Source: Gammaproteobacteria bacterium (GTDB lineage Bacteria; Pseudomonadota; Gammaproteobacteria; SZUA-152). Taken from it: a stretch of DNA of 5,723 nucleotides. Each line of letters starts with the position of its first letter. Positions within the stretch are counted from its first letter, which is position 1. Location: positions 1 to 5,723 of the forward strand of contig QIGJ01000125.1 in assembly GCA_003229995.1 (NCBI GenBank), given 5' to 3'. Below, piece after piece: positions 5,718 through 5,723 of this stretch. The position numbers and the translations under genes are program-made. Below the pieces are notes generated by a model. It searched no databases. It was given only the letters and a program-made list of their open reading frames with translations, and had not been told where the DNA came from.

Positions 5718-5723
5718 TCAGGC

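Noticed and set aside
1..5723. CRISPR array, tRNA, rRNA or insertion sequence
   Set aside because: No regularly spaced repeats, no cloverleaf or rRNA sequence recognised, no transposase-like protein.

Overview
The window looks like a chromosomal segment of a gammaproteobacterium. The evidence is a full-length ZapE ATPase very close to the enterobacterial form, a Sec/Lsp-type lipoprotein with a proteobacterial sorting signal, and moderate GC content with AT-rich intergenic DNA. A Cellvibrio-like marine or soil group is possible, but this cannot be settled from the sequence alone.

Left part (1-1860). A small lipoprotein gene lies on the minus strand (34-453). It is divergent from zapE on the plus strand (about 731-1834), which encodes the AFG1-like ATPase linked to Z-ring constriction. 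The intergenic space between them carries an imperfect inverted repeat of a 'cctctgcgcctctgtg' type. zapE ends in a perfect 12-bp hairpin that includes its stop codon. An AT-rich gap of about 310 bp (1859-2167) follows, holding a 9-bp direct repeat with a 21-bp period and then a strong Shine-Dalgarno sequence.

Right part (2168-5717). Four co-directional, tightly packed genes probably form one operon: (1) a 385-aa protein with an N-terminal receiver-like domain and an unrecognised C-terminal domain; (2) a 182-aa Ras-like small GTPase with non-canonical G3 and G4 motifs; (3) a 453-aa fusion of a PstB-like ABC ATPase with a DUSP23-like dual-specificity phosphatase, overlapping the GTPase gene by ATGA; (4) a Roadblock/LC7-like protein whose 5' end is out of frame with its obvious start, apparently through a single missing base at codon 3.

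Working model (inference). The GTPase and Roadblock protein form an MglA/MglB- or conservon-like switch. The receiver-like protein would provide input or output. The ABC-phosphatase fusion would add a nucleotide-sensing, protein-dephosphorylating arm. I know of no described system with this exact gene set. It is the most interesting content of the window.
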